Assembly: GCA_037903475.1 (NCBI GenBank)
Contig: JBAJFG010000487.1
Coordinates: 1,984,001 to 2,048,000, forward strand
DNA from: Ancylostoma caninum
Taxonomy: Eukaryota > Nematoda > Chromadorea > Rhabditida > Ancylostomatidae
DNA: 64,000 nt
Direction of reading: 5' to 3'
In this document: piece by piece, positions 23,001 through 34,372 of the stretch
Layout of the letters: each line of letters opens with the position of its first letter
Numbering within the stretch: the first letter of the stretch is position 1
Position numbers and translations under genes: made by a program
Notes under the pieces: model-generated
Told to the model about the DNA's origin: nothing
Databases searched by the model: none
Seen by the model: the letters and a program-made list of their open reading frames with translations, nothing else

Positions 23001-26000
23001 CGAAGCGAATAGCAAAAGCTAAAATCACTTTATAAGAACATCATAAATATTTCAGCAAATCCCTCCAAATGTACGTCACGTTGTCATCAGACTCATTCAA
23101 TTTCAAATGAAGCAAATATGGCATTTTTTAACAAATTTACAAGGGAAGTGCACGAACTTAAGCTGCTAATTGAAGACGACACTTATATGGTTAGAGAGCC
23201 TCCCTAAAATCATGTTCAATTATATAAGCGGAATCTGCCAAATAGTCAGTAGAAACTCAGAAAAAGAATGCAAAACTCACGCACAGTGCAGGACTCCATC
23301 TTCCGACAATATCCACGACGAGCGAGAAACCTACCTTTGCGCCACAACCAGCTGGTGCTTCTCATTGGTGCTCCTTCATTCGTGCAGCCCTATCTCATGC
23401 CCCTGCTATAAACGGGCGTAACTCCTCACTGAGACAAATCTCAGGAAGGATAAAAGCAAATCTGAAAGCAGCCTCGCGAGCTGCATAAGGGTGTGCACAC
23501 CAAACTACAATTCCATGATATCCATAGTACCCTCCCGTCGCTTCATGTGGGATTCTGAGCTTCTTCAGACCATTTCGCAGATTACAAGTATACATCGTGT
23601 CATTACGTTGGATAGGTTCTCTACCCATATACATGGGCCTCGTCATGGATCAGCAGCTTTTCTTCGTGTACTTCCGTTGTTGTAAAGACTGCTAGGACTG
23701 TGAAGTCGATCGTTATTTCTATACTTTTCTGGACGACCTGCTATCAATTTATCTCCTAAAATTGAGGGAAATCCGTTTCGGAGGGTCCGAAGGTGCAGTT
23801 CACGGACCACTTGGGCGGAGCGGTCCGTGGCTGTACTAGCTGTCCGCCACGTCTGCAACATTGGCCAACACGTCTAGACCTGTCCGATCGATAAGATCAA
23901 CGAATTCACGTGTCCGCTCTGCTCGACAAACTGTTCCAAACCCCGTTCCGAAAAACGTTTGAAAAACGGGTTTAGAGGCCATTTTGTAACATCTTATGTG
24001 TACCGCTGGATTCAGCGCATCGAGGAGATTCAGGATCCGTCAAATCCTCAAACACGGAAACTAGGTGACACACTGCCTTTAAGTTCTTTGCCTTGAACGA
24101 TTCCTTTCACACCTTAGCTCTATTTCATGCTAATAACTGCCACGCGTACCTGTTTATGCGGACATTTGCGTCGCCAGCCGTCGGCGACCACTATTCGGTA
24201 CTCGTAGTTATGAATTCTGGCATAGCAGGCAACTGAGCCTGGAATGACATTGTGGGGTTGGCAGGGTTTAATTTCAGGATTATAAACACAATCAAACGAC
24301 TTGTGTGTTTATAGTCTTAAAACCTGCATTCTCACTCCCCCCCCCACCCCCCCGCCCCCTCCCGGGGCACGTTTCCCATGCAACTTCTTTCTTTCATTGA
24401 TTTTCACTTCTACGTACATACTTCAACGTTGACCCCGTCCACATCCTTGCATAAGAAATGACATAACATTGCACAAATTTATGATGCTTATTCTACAAAT
24501 CTGGAGAAATTACGAACCCATGGCTTGCACGTATTCTGTGTGCGAGGTGTTCTTCTCGACAACGGTGACAATTCCAATCTTCAGCGAAGATGAACGTGCC
24601 GCACGTTCGAATTGGTACTCATTCCTGGAAGAATAACGGAATATAATGGGAAATCGCTCGCATTGCTCCTATCTCGGAGTTGGTGCCTTACTGGAACTCG
24701 AAAACGTAGTCTCTGACACCCACATTATCCTGTTGTTTCTGTGCAAACCTCTTGCCCATACACTTCTTTGATTTGCCTGAAAACGGTATTTTTTGAATAG
24801 GCAATGCGAAACAATCATCCACAAGATAGTTAATAATGTCATCTGTATTTTTTATATTTGTTGGTGTTAATTTGACATTTTTTCCTTTACATTTCGCTGG
24901 ATTACATGGTTTTCCATTACTAGAGCAAACATTTGGTTTGGATTGGAGCGAATTTCAAAACTACAGCTTCTCTAGAGAGCAAAAGACAACCGTATTCAAC
25001 ACTCTTCTGATTAGAATTCTAGCCTCAGATGCATTAGAACTATGGCAACATGGTGCGATTACCCATGGGTACCATCTGGGTAAGGAGGCAACGACGAGCA
25101 CGGGTAAATATGTTGATGAGTGCCAGGTAACCGGTAATTTTCAGCACATTTTGCGTTTATTATGAGTAGTCTCAGTCGATGATGCTCTCAAACTCTAGAA
25201 TGTTTCCATTTTAACCCATTAGAGGATGGGGGTGTGGGTCATGATGAGGCAAAATGGGGCGGCGTCTTCCCGCCCTTCGGCGTCGACTCGTCCCCACTCA
25301 CATTCAAATTTGCATGGGCAAGTATGGCGAAATCGCGCGCGAATCAATGCGAGTAGGTCCTGAAGGGCGGGTTAGGGTTCGAATGAACCAATCGCAGACA
25401 CATTGCCCACCCACTTTTGCCTCATCATGACCCACACCCGAGGATGGGACGAAGGGTGTTACTGGTTACTCATTGTTCCATCTAAGACAATTCCACATAA
25501 AAGTTAGAAGCATTGCGCTAAAACCATGAGTACAATGTATATTTTTCATTGCTAAACTAATTTCGGTTCACATTGTATTAGATGTACAGGAAGTTCCAAA
25601 TGTTCGCAGTCAAGAGGGGCGTGGCCACGACGCGGCTTTAGGCAGAGACACAGGCACTCTGCATGCTGCCACCGCTTGTCTGCAGAGTCAGAGAAGCCAG
25701 AGACAGCATAGAGAGCGCCTGTGTCTGATGTCGCGAGAGTTGTCGCGCCTACTCCGCCGTTAGTTGCGCCTTATCCTGCATTTGACCTACCGTGATCCTG
25801 CTACAGGATAGCAGGATTAAGGCAGGTCATGTTCTATTGCAACCTGTGACTACAAAAAAGTCAAAAATGGGCTCGTGCCCCTGCGCCAGCGCTCGACGAG
25901 CCGGACATCTGCTAGGCGGATTTTACCGTCCGCGCCGCGTCGGCACGCAACCGCATCCCACGCTGCTCTAGAGAACGGTGATAAAATTGAACGGACGTAG

Positions 26001-26322
26001 TCTCATACTGTTCGCTATATTGTTTTCTACATGTTATGAAGGAACTGTCACATCTATGCCAATCTAACAGCCCACTGGGGTTTTCACAAGCCATTTCAAG
26101 CGGACAATACCTTTGCCGCACCCTGTAAATCTCTACGTAACCGTGCAAATAAAAGTCTGGCTGAAAAGATAATTCATCCAACAAAATCCATTTTACCTTC
26201 CTCAACTGGAGAAAAAGAAGATAATAAATTAATACAACAAATGTCACAATGATAGGGTTCTTGCGAATGCGAATCATGTGTAGTAAGAACAGGCACAACA
26301 ACTGTCCTATGGAAAGGACCAC
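20023..26322 (-). CDS. DUF273 glycosyltransferase-like type II membrane protein
   Basis: Nine exons join in frame: 26322-26142, 24776-24692, 24624-24518, 24238-24150, 22864-22767, 22450-22326, 20841-20777, 20373-20206 and 20151-20023, giving 348 aa. Exon 1 has a signal-anchor helix (IIVTFVVLIYYLLFL) after basic residues; a second in-frame ATG at 26277 would also keep the anchor. The lumenal part has the IGIVTVVEKN strand, FFRRHCIIASIL, the metal-binding-type FLDADIGVVNP (DxD), GSDNGAL and the C-terminal GTGWARDSFLT / DFMLHD signature. These match nematode DUF273 proteins, which are GT-A-like but of unknown substrate; a Golgi location is inferred. The intron after exon 4 is 1.3 kb and that after exon 6 holds element copy B. 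The last two exons are separated by a 54-base intron. Confidence 0.85.
20985..22249. mobile_element. 1.26-kb non-autonomous element, copy B (inverted relative to copy A)
   Basis: Same family as 15303-16504, in reverse orientation: it starts CAGTCCGGTCCGGCAGCCAC and ends GTGGCTGCCGGACCCGACTG. Both tRNA-like segments (21296-21366 and 21437-21510) and the TTAGGC-like run at about 21166 are kept. It is inserted in the DUF273 gene intron between 20841 and 22326. The left flank lacks the TA present at the other ends, so one edge may be rearranged. An extra TTACACTTATCG unit near 21650-21700 explains most of the length difference. Confidence 0.85.
23395..23861 (-). other. Unassigned open stretch inside the DUF273 gene intron
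   Basis: Adjacent minus-strand frames are open for about 150 codons in total and read, for example, GGYYGYHGIVVWCAHPYAAR and AFRFAFILPEICLSEEL. I do not recognise a family. It is not needed for the DUF273 protein, because the exons on either side (24150 and 22864) join directly in phase 0 and match the family there. It is more likely the remnant of a repeat than a host gene. Confidence 0.25.
25230..25439. mobile_element. 210-bp MITE with 8-bp target-site duplication
   Basis: Ends are GGGTGTGGGTCATGATGAGG and CCTCATCATGACCCACACCC, a perfect inverted repeat longer than 20 bp, flanked on both sides by GAGGATGG. An 8-bp duplication points to hAT-type mobilisation. The interior is GC-rich and palindromic (CCCGCCCTTC ... 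GAAGGGCGGG). It lies in the first intron of the DUF273 gene. Confidence 0.88.
25580..25740. mobile_element. Partial copy of the MITE at 32508
   Basis: It begins TACAGGAAGTTCCAAATG and contains GCAGTCAAGAGG, CGTGGCCACGACGCGGCT and GAGCGCCTGTGTCTGATG, matching one arm and the centre of the intact 32508-32709 copy. The right terminal arm is missing. Confidence 0.75.
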
Positions 26323-26966
26323 TGGAATTGTACTGTCTCAAGATATTTAAATTAAAAATTTACTACAGATTATGAAATTATACTCTGAAGATATGTATAT
26401 CCGATTTTTTGATCATTTCCAGTGTTGTTGGAGAAACACAATGTGAGGAAAAAGAAAAATAACGAGAAAAATAGAGAAATAGAGGGCAGCGGGAAACCCT
26501 GACCCCATATTTGCCTTGGAGTCTCTCCAAATGAAGGAATCGATACGTTAAATGCCGAGAACCAGTCCGGCCCAACTGATCTATGCACCTTAAAGCACAT
26601 TCTAGATAGTTCAGATACGTTCTAGACGTCATCTAAGATCCATGACCAGATTAGGTAATACGAGGCATGTCTGCTCTTTTTTCATTCTGTGAGAGAGAAA
26701 TAAGAGTTCTAAGAATCTGGTTTCGTTAAGCAAGGAGCAGGTATACCATTTGAATTAATCCTATTACAGAAGTATACATTATACAAATTTTTAACTTGAT
26801 TCCAGTGTAAGGCTTCTTGAGGATTGCCAGCTCATGTTGAAACCAGGACCACGGATAGCATGTGATTGTATAGTAAATTATCCACGGGGGTTCGTATGAG
26901 AGAAGCGGGTCCTTATAGGGTAATTTATGCAAGATGCGTGCGTTCGACGCACGTTAGACGCACATT

Positions 26967-27239
26967 TACAGTGGATGTCAATGGCGGTGGCCCATCCGCG
27001 GCCTCGAGAAGTACGCCGCGCAACCGCGCCGCACGCGTTGTAAACGATGTTTTCTGCTGCTGTTATGTTATTTCTAGCAGCTTTTCTACCCTATTTTAAG
27101 GATTTTCCACCAAATCGGGAAGAAACCGACTAGAAATAGTATTTCGGTAGCAGACGACATCGATCCCGGCACGCGCGGCGCGGTCGCGCTGCGTCCTTTT
27201 CGGGCCGCGGATGGGCCACCGCCGTTGACGTCCACTGTA
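26967..27239. mobile_element. 273-bp MITE with CGCGGC-rich inverted termini
   Basis: TACAGTGGATGTCAATGGCG at the left is mirrored by CGCCGTTGACGTCCACTGTA at the right; the arms continue through GGTGGCCCATCCGCGGCC. TA lies at both ends, as expected for a Tc1/mariner-type target. The centre contains a second inverted pair (AAATCGGGAAGAAA and neighbours). A related copy is at 48677-48950. Confidence 0.85.
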
Positions 27240-27724
27240 TATTTGCGGAGAGTTTCCCACATAAATACAGGTCAACGCGGCATTTATATCCTGAATGAAA
27301 ATATCCCGCTGCCGCCGTGAAACCACAAGCGCATGCGCCTCATCTGCGTGCGTTTTGCGGCTGAGCTTATCCCACACGCGCGTCAATCGCACGCATCTAG
27401 TATAGTTTGCCCTTCCCGTGAGGTAAGAATTTGCATGCAGAGCGTGGGGTGAGAACTGGGTCATATCTCAGTAAATTTTTCGAGGTTTTTTTTTTCAACC
27501 TGCAAACGTCCTCCAAATAGCAAATTTGTTGGCATTTGTACAATTTATTACAATATTTAACAAGCTTAAAAATGTAAGCACATACCTAGATAAAAAGTGC
27601 AGCACAAGGGAAACATTGGTAAACTGGTAACAATTAGAATGCTCTACATCGGTACTGCATGTGCCAACAAAAATACATCAACAAAACTAAGAAGTTCAAA
27701 TAAACAGTCAACAGCAAGTTTCAT

Positions 27725-30700
27725 TCAGTCCACTTCAAACACTTCCTCGGATATATTCATTGCCTTTGCGTAATCCTGGAGCGTCGCACGATCACTGCTT
27801 GATATCGGGGCAAACTTAAAAACACAGAAGTCTCAATCTAGGCGAAGAGCAACACCGATGAACTGGATGCACCAAAATTACCTGTACATACACAGATACC
27901 GGCCTATCGATAATTCAAAAAGAAAACATAGACAAACTAAAAGAGATGACCACTCGGATATTCAATGTCCTCCTGTCATTTAGCAAGCTACTTGCAAAAT
28001 TAGCCTAAGGTAATTTTGGCGCACCCTGAATCCACCTCCGACAGCTTCCTGCGGGCTCCTATCTTGCATGCAGTTATAGTCATCGTCAAGTCTGCTGACA
28101 AGTAAGCGAGTGATTCCGTATGCCACGAGGGGATGTTATGCATATCCAGAAATTTAGCGGAAGCTTAACAAAACGGATCGCATCGATTGTGCACAAATGC
28201 TTTGCGGCCCGCTGTCAGTAAACTGGACGAGGACACTTCAGAACTGACCCTAATTCCGTTCAGCTCACCTTAATATGCGTCAATTTCTGCGACGACAGGA
28301 AGGATCCTTCCTGTGAATCTTGGTTTTTGCATTGTACAGCATCAGGCACACGAGAAAGCGGAATTCCGATCTACAAGAAGTGAACACGAATTAATCCAGA
28401 GAACTGTTAGCCTCAATATTCTGAAGCAACCTCGTTAAATAGCGAAGTCAGCACGTTCTCCGTGTCATTGATGACTTCATGGAACCACACGATAGGATGA
28501 CAGTACATCTTTTTGTTCTTCTCGTAGTGGGACATGGGTGAAGCAAGCACTATTGCTGCGAAGGACTGAAAACACTTGTGCGCTTGTATGTACACCATAA
28601 CCGATAAACAGTATCCCACGTAATGAACAAACCCTCATGTTCTGCGGGTGAAGCAGTCGAATCCACTTTCCCTCACCAGCTATAAGAGTGCTAAGGTTTC
28701 GCGCCAGGACTGGAGAGTAGTTGTAAAGTTCCAGCAGCAACATATACAAGAATTCTTGACTGAAAAAGTTATTTAAATCTTCAAGACCGGCATGTTCGGA
28801 CTCTATATTAACTTGATATTGCCGCAGGACATTTTCGCCTTTCGCATGTCATTTTGCTGATAGAGGCTGGATCTACGATTTCGTAAGAAGACTGAATATT
28901 ATTTGAAGACAGCTCCAATACACCCACGGCAAAGCGCAGCTTTCAGGTTACTGCTGAATTCCACCAGCAAAAACGTGACAGATAAAACAATGGATAACGG
29001 AAACTGATTGTTTGCGATAACGAGATATAGCGGTTGAAAAAATAAACTACAACTTGCAGCTATTTTACGCAGCTTTCCAACATAATTCAAATAAACTCAC
29101 CGTCGAACTACCTTCTCCACAGAGAGAAGTGCTTTCTTCCGGAACATAAATATGTGCTTAAGATTTGGTATCCCTTCACATAGTGGCACGAGTCTCGCTT
29201 CGAAAGACTGCGTTTTCAGGATGCAAATCACTGCAGTTGGAAGGTGAGCTCGTAAACATGTTATGACTGCATGCAGTAATTCTCGTACTTCCTGCAATAA
29301 AACATCGTCATGCGCAAATCGTAAAATTGCATCACATATCCTGCCAGTCTACTCCACTCGGAGCACATCTACAGCGTTGTGTTAGATGCTGAGAATCTGT
29401 GCGGAGAACGTTTTTGCAAGGCTTTTGAATAGCCTTCTAATGAAGGGATTGCAAACCCGCTACTATGTGGCGTTACAAAGAGTACATTGGAAAACTCACT
29501 GATTCGCTCATTAACTCTTCTCCAAGGGCAACAGAAAGTACTGTAAGCGCTGGATGCTCAGCGTAGCAAACGGATATACCCGGCCTAAAATTCTTTGAAT
29601 TTGTGAGAACCTGTAAAAGTCCCAATAACACCACTAGACTGGATTACCGATTTGCAAGTAGTTAGTTATTAGTAGTTACGTCATGAAAACCAAAGAAGGA
29701 ATCATTGTTGAGGAATTAGACATAGATCACTGAGCAGAAGCCGTCTGATCTACCTATATACTCCCATCAATGAGCGAGGACTATAACTTCCAAAAAGACT
29801 ATACTTTAAACCAGATAATAACCCTTATGTCTTCATAGACTTCGTCTTCGAAAAAAAAAAACATGAAATTTTGATGAAAACTTTATTTTCTTAGCCACTT
29901 GATGTCGCGAAAACAAGTTGAATTAGTCTGAATTCGACACGGCAATTAAGAGCGACTAAGCGACAGATGCCTGAGCGCTGACCTTTGGGTACAACAACGG
30001 TAATTGAAATATGCTGTGGCGTTGCAACTCTGTTACTTATTTTTTTATTTAATACGCCCCTAGGCGCGCCATAACCTCAGAAATCTTGGTCTGCGAGATA
30101 AAACCGTAGAGAATAAAAAAAAACAAAAAAAAAACAACAAGAACAGATAAAAAAGAAAAGAGAAACTCCCACTGAACAAGACAGTATCCAGTAATCAGAA
30201 ATGTAGGGTGGGGAGTTAGGTTCAGGAAAGAGTAATATTCGCAGCTTTGCTAAAATTCGAAAATTCCAAAGAAACGGATACTTACCTATTTTTATGCAGA
30301 AAAAAGAAATTTTCGCCATGTGAGCAATACACCCGAACTTATGGATCAAGAAGTGATGCACTGACCTGTGCAACATCTTTCCAAGAAGTGTACTGCCACA
30401 TCGAGCAGTGTTTGTATAGAGAACAGTGCTCGGCTGAGGCTGTGCGGCCAATCGCTTAGCAAACTCCGAAAATTCACTGCGCTTCATCTCTGCTACGGCT
30501 ATTGCCTGTAAACCGCTAAGGTAAGAAGTATGCATTAAGGAATGGGCCGCGATAAAATCATACCCTTTCGAACAGTGGCTCAAAAATGAATGGATACTCA
30601 TTGATGTTGTAGCTGTAAACTGGCTCAGGGAGCAGTACAAACAGCACGTAATCCTGAAAAAAAAAACCGGGAACTCAGAAATTCTACGAAAGCAGGGAAT

Positions 30701-31115
30701 CGTTGAAAAAAATGCAACTGAAGACTGAGAAAACCATAAAATCGCACCCTTTCGATAGTATAAATTGTCCAATGCGAGTTGTTAAGCAGTTCAGCGCTCT
30801 CGAAATGGCCGGATGCAAGAACAAAATCCCTCCTCTTAGCGATTTCTTCTGGGTCGAGTTTATATCGCCACACAATCGACAGCATCCTCACTTTACCTTC
30901 AGGAATTTCCGCTGTGCCATTCAACACTCGAACAGCCTGAGAATTGTAATGATCAGGACTAATTATGCAAATACATTTTGTCACACAGACACATTAAGCT
31001 TGAAAAATTCTACTATTACCTCTGTCACTCTCTGATAAATCCAGTAGAAGGCAGAGTAAATTGTATACAATTGAAGTTGTAAGACTATCCAAGCTTTCTC
31101 CATAATAGATGACAT
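27725..31115 (-). CDS. Sulfotransferase-like P-loop protein
   Basis: Ten exons join in frame: 31115-31020, 30936-30748, 30653-30564, 30505-30366, 29584-29500, 29291-29101, 28759-28633, 28565-28431, 28370-28269 and 27814-27725, giving 414 aa. The key motif is VLYTNTARCGSTLLGKML, which resembles the 5'-phosphosulfate-binding loop of sulfotransferases, followed by KHIFMFRKKALLSVEKV (the 3'-phosphate-binding region), HPIVWFHEVI and a C-terminal DSQEGSFLS that is common in this family. The N terminus (MSSIMEKAWIVLQLQLYTIY) may be a membrane anchor. The ATG follows GTTCCAGG, so either a trans-splice or an upstream exon is possible. The acceptor and substrate are unknown. The last acceptor is TTTTTAAG rather than CAG. 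Confidence 0.75.
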
Positions 31116-34100
31116 CCTGGAACAATAGAAATTCCAAAAATGAACGATATAGTACGAGGTTCGACGGAGGCCCGGCTTTGACAAAAATCAGACTTTGTGA
31201 ATCTGTATTTATGTAACTGGCAGGAGACACAGAACGAAACTCGAGCAAATAAATGAAGAAAAGACAGCTGTGTGAGGATAACGCATGCAAAAACACTCAG
31301 AATAGCGAATACTCACAGATGAACAAGATAAAAGAGGCGTTCAAAGTCAAAGAGTCACTTGCTTTACGTATATATTTTATCTAAAAGATAGATTACGTGG
31401 GACAAGCGTTTCTAAAATAGTAGCAATCCTTTCCGCGTACCTGGATGCTCTGGGATAGTAGTGCCAAGGTATAGTCCTAGAGGTCCCAGAGGTCCTTGAG
31501 CCGTACGGATGTCCACTAGAAATGGTTTCACCCTGGAAATCCATGCCTAAGGCTAAACATGGATGTCCCCCCAACTCTCTTTTCCCCGCATTTTATTTCC
31601 CTCTGCCGGCTACACCTAGTTGTATGTACTCTATAATTGAGATTGGCGTTCATCCATGATAGTGTAGAAAAGCTTTCAAAGAGGAATGGTAGGAAAATCT
31701 CTGTGGACCATGTAGGTTTACCATCTCATTCAATTTAGAGAGGTTTGAAAGACAAGGCAACCTGCGAACTCATCAATCCATACGTATAATTATGCATGCT
31801 GCGTACTGTGGAGCGTAAACACATGCAAATCGGGCAATACTGATTACAGCATGCAGCGAAAGTTTTAGCATGAATTTTCGCACCCCCTCGTTTCAATAAT
31901 ACACTTTTTTGAGACAATGAGAGCGAAGGTTGAATTAACCTCATCAAAACTGTCCCACACTACCAATTACACTGATGTCTGTGGACTGGAGCCAGTCGCA
32001 CGCACTACACCGCAAGCGACGTGGCAGCCTCACTGTCTGCGCATCCACACATCCCATTGATATCACCACTTTCAGTCTCGACCGATCTTCTCTTTTCTTT
32101 CTAAGAAGTAGTTCCCAAAGCTTAAACAGTCGTTCTATTTGTTAGGATCACTCCTATACTTAGGACCAAAAAAAAAAACAAAACAACTTAATCAATTTAA
32201 TTATAAAATCAGAGCCCGACGCAAAAATATCCGACTCGTGAAGAAACCCAAACCCCTTGTTTTCTTTCTTCAAAGCTTGTGCCTCTTTATTCTCTCCAGA
32301 ATTCCAAAATTTTAACTTATTCATCCGTAAAAGGATTCGTATAGGAGTAATGCAAGAGACGGATACAAAACCTATTGAACATAGGTAGACATTCTATATT
32401 ATTTCCTTAATCCTCACATTCATTACAATAAAAAGTCCTAATTTCATAATTTATTCCAAACTGGATTTTCTAACTCGAACATATTTAATGCATTGGTCGT
32501 TCCTAAGTACAGGAAGCTCCAAATGTCCGCAGTCAAGAGGGCGTGGCCACGGCGCGGCTCCTTGATCAGACACAGGCGCTCTCTATGTTGCCTCTGGCTT
32601 CTCTGACTCTGCAGCCAACCAGTGGCAGCATGCCGAGCGCCTGTGTCTCTGTCTAAAGCCGCGTCGTGGCCACGTCCCTCTTGACTGCGGACATTTGGAG
32701 TTTCCTGTATGTATAGATTACTCTCGATCATACATTATTGTATGTTTAAACAAACAACGGAAAATTACATGATGGATGACGAATAAGCGGATCAATGCAA
32801 ACTGAATGCATTTGGCGGTGTTTGCCTATGATTCATAAAGAGCAAAGACTATCAGAAACAGAGGATTGAATAAATATGCAGAAAACCCGTTAAAAAAATT
32901 AAAAGAAAAACTATACTTGTGGGTGGATGATGATGCTCACATTGCTAGGGTTAGCACAATCATCAAAAGGTTATGTTCCAATTACTTTCTTGTTGAAGTT
33001 GCTTAATGCTCAGCAGACAGCCGCACATTGCGGTGCACAAGTGTGGATACAGCCGTTTATTATCCGTGACCTCTATGCACGCCAATTATGAACACTTTCG
33101 ATCGCATTTACACGAGAGAATTCGACTTATTGGTGCTTGAATCCGTGCAGTTACTAAGGAAAGATATCGATACAACTGTGCCTAAAATGAGGTACCAATG
33201 TACAAGAAAAGATGCTGATCTTCGAAAATTATAACCTGCCATGAGTTGTTTATAAGGAACCTTACGCTGACGACGTTGCGCTGACGATGCATTCGCTCAG
33301 CAATTAATCACCGCAGTTTCGCAATGGCATTCTCATGCGGTTGCAAACAATTTGCGTTTCTGCGGCAAACTATAGAATGTAGCTATGGCCAGGACATGCT
33401 AGGAAGAGAACGTTCTAGCGGCAACACTTATGAGTCTACTACACTTGCTGAAGGCAAACTTCCCTTTGTTTACTCTTGATTTCTAGGAAGACAACAAGGA
33501 CATCCCGAAGGCTCACAACAGTTAGCAGTGCTCCGTTTTCTAGGCATCCTTACGGTGAAAAGAACTACTTCTACACACTAGAAGCGCTAGCAAGATGCCT
33601 GGACCACTCCGCGGTTGGAAAGCTGACGTGAGTTAATGTGTGTTGTGTGAATACACACTTTACTTTGGAAAATTCGGCTAGTTTTTCACTCGCCTTCCCC
33701 GATTCATTCTCTCCATGTGCGCGGTGACGTCTTCCTATTCATTTTCCCCATTTTTATCCACGGTTCCATACGAAGATGACTACACGAATTCTGTAATAAA
33801 AATAAGCCTCTAGCTTCCTCCTCATACAAGCTTTTTGCATAATATATCGATTTATTGAGTTCATGGGACTCTGTTCATCTTTTGAGCTAGAATTAATAGT
33901 GGTAAACAACTCGAACAACATTCCAACAGAACACAATTAAATTGCAAATGAGAACAAATCGACTACTGACAACTTCTTTGCATCAGTGCGTTTAACACAT
34001 TCAGGACTGAGTGAGCACATTTCTGCATGGCGAGCATGCGTGGTAAATGGATCTTTTTTGGATAATACACTATGTGTACCAGCTGGCCTTAGGGGAACAG

Positions 34101-34372
34101 TTTTTTGTACATGACGGGTACACATAGCGTGATATACGTCACGTGGCTATACAGGTCGAAAGCTCGTCATGCACCACATGCATCAGTTTGACCGGAATGT
34201 GTTAGACCACGCTGCCCCCGATTAGGTGATTACTTGAGTACTTTTACTTTACTAACAGAGCAAACCTTATAAAGGATACAGCACTCAACACAAAAAAAAA
34301 AACAAAAACAACAAATGAATAGGGTGCCCGATATCAACAACTATATAGGCTATATTAATCCTTGAGATTCTC
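31116..34372. other. Sparse interval between the sulfotransferase-like gene and gro-1
   Basis: Only the MITE at 32508-32709 is clear. A plus-strand segment at about 33533-33629 follows a TTTTCTAG acceptor-like site and is open for about 30 codons (HPYGEKNYFYTLEALARCLD), then meets a TGAG stop/donor-like site. I cannot connect it to other exons or a family. The stretch also serves as the downstream flank of gro-1. Confidence 0.4.
32508..32709. mobile_element. 200-bp palindromic MITE, intact
   Basis: TACAGGAAGCTCCAAATGTC at the left is mirrored by GACATTTGGAGTTTCCTGTA at the right, and the arms continue through GCAGTCAAGAGG and CGTGGCCACG. TA at both ends fits a Tc1/mariner-type target site. 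The family also includes the copy at 25580-25740; 47512-47660 and 61781-61933 are more distant relatives with the core CTCCAAA(C/T)G...GCAGTCAA. Confidence 0.88.
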
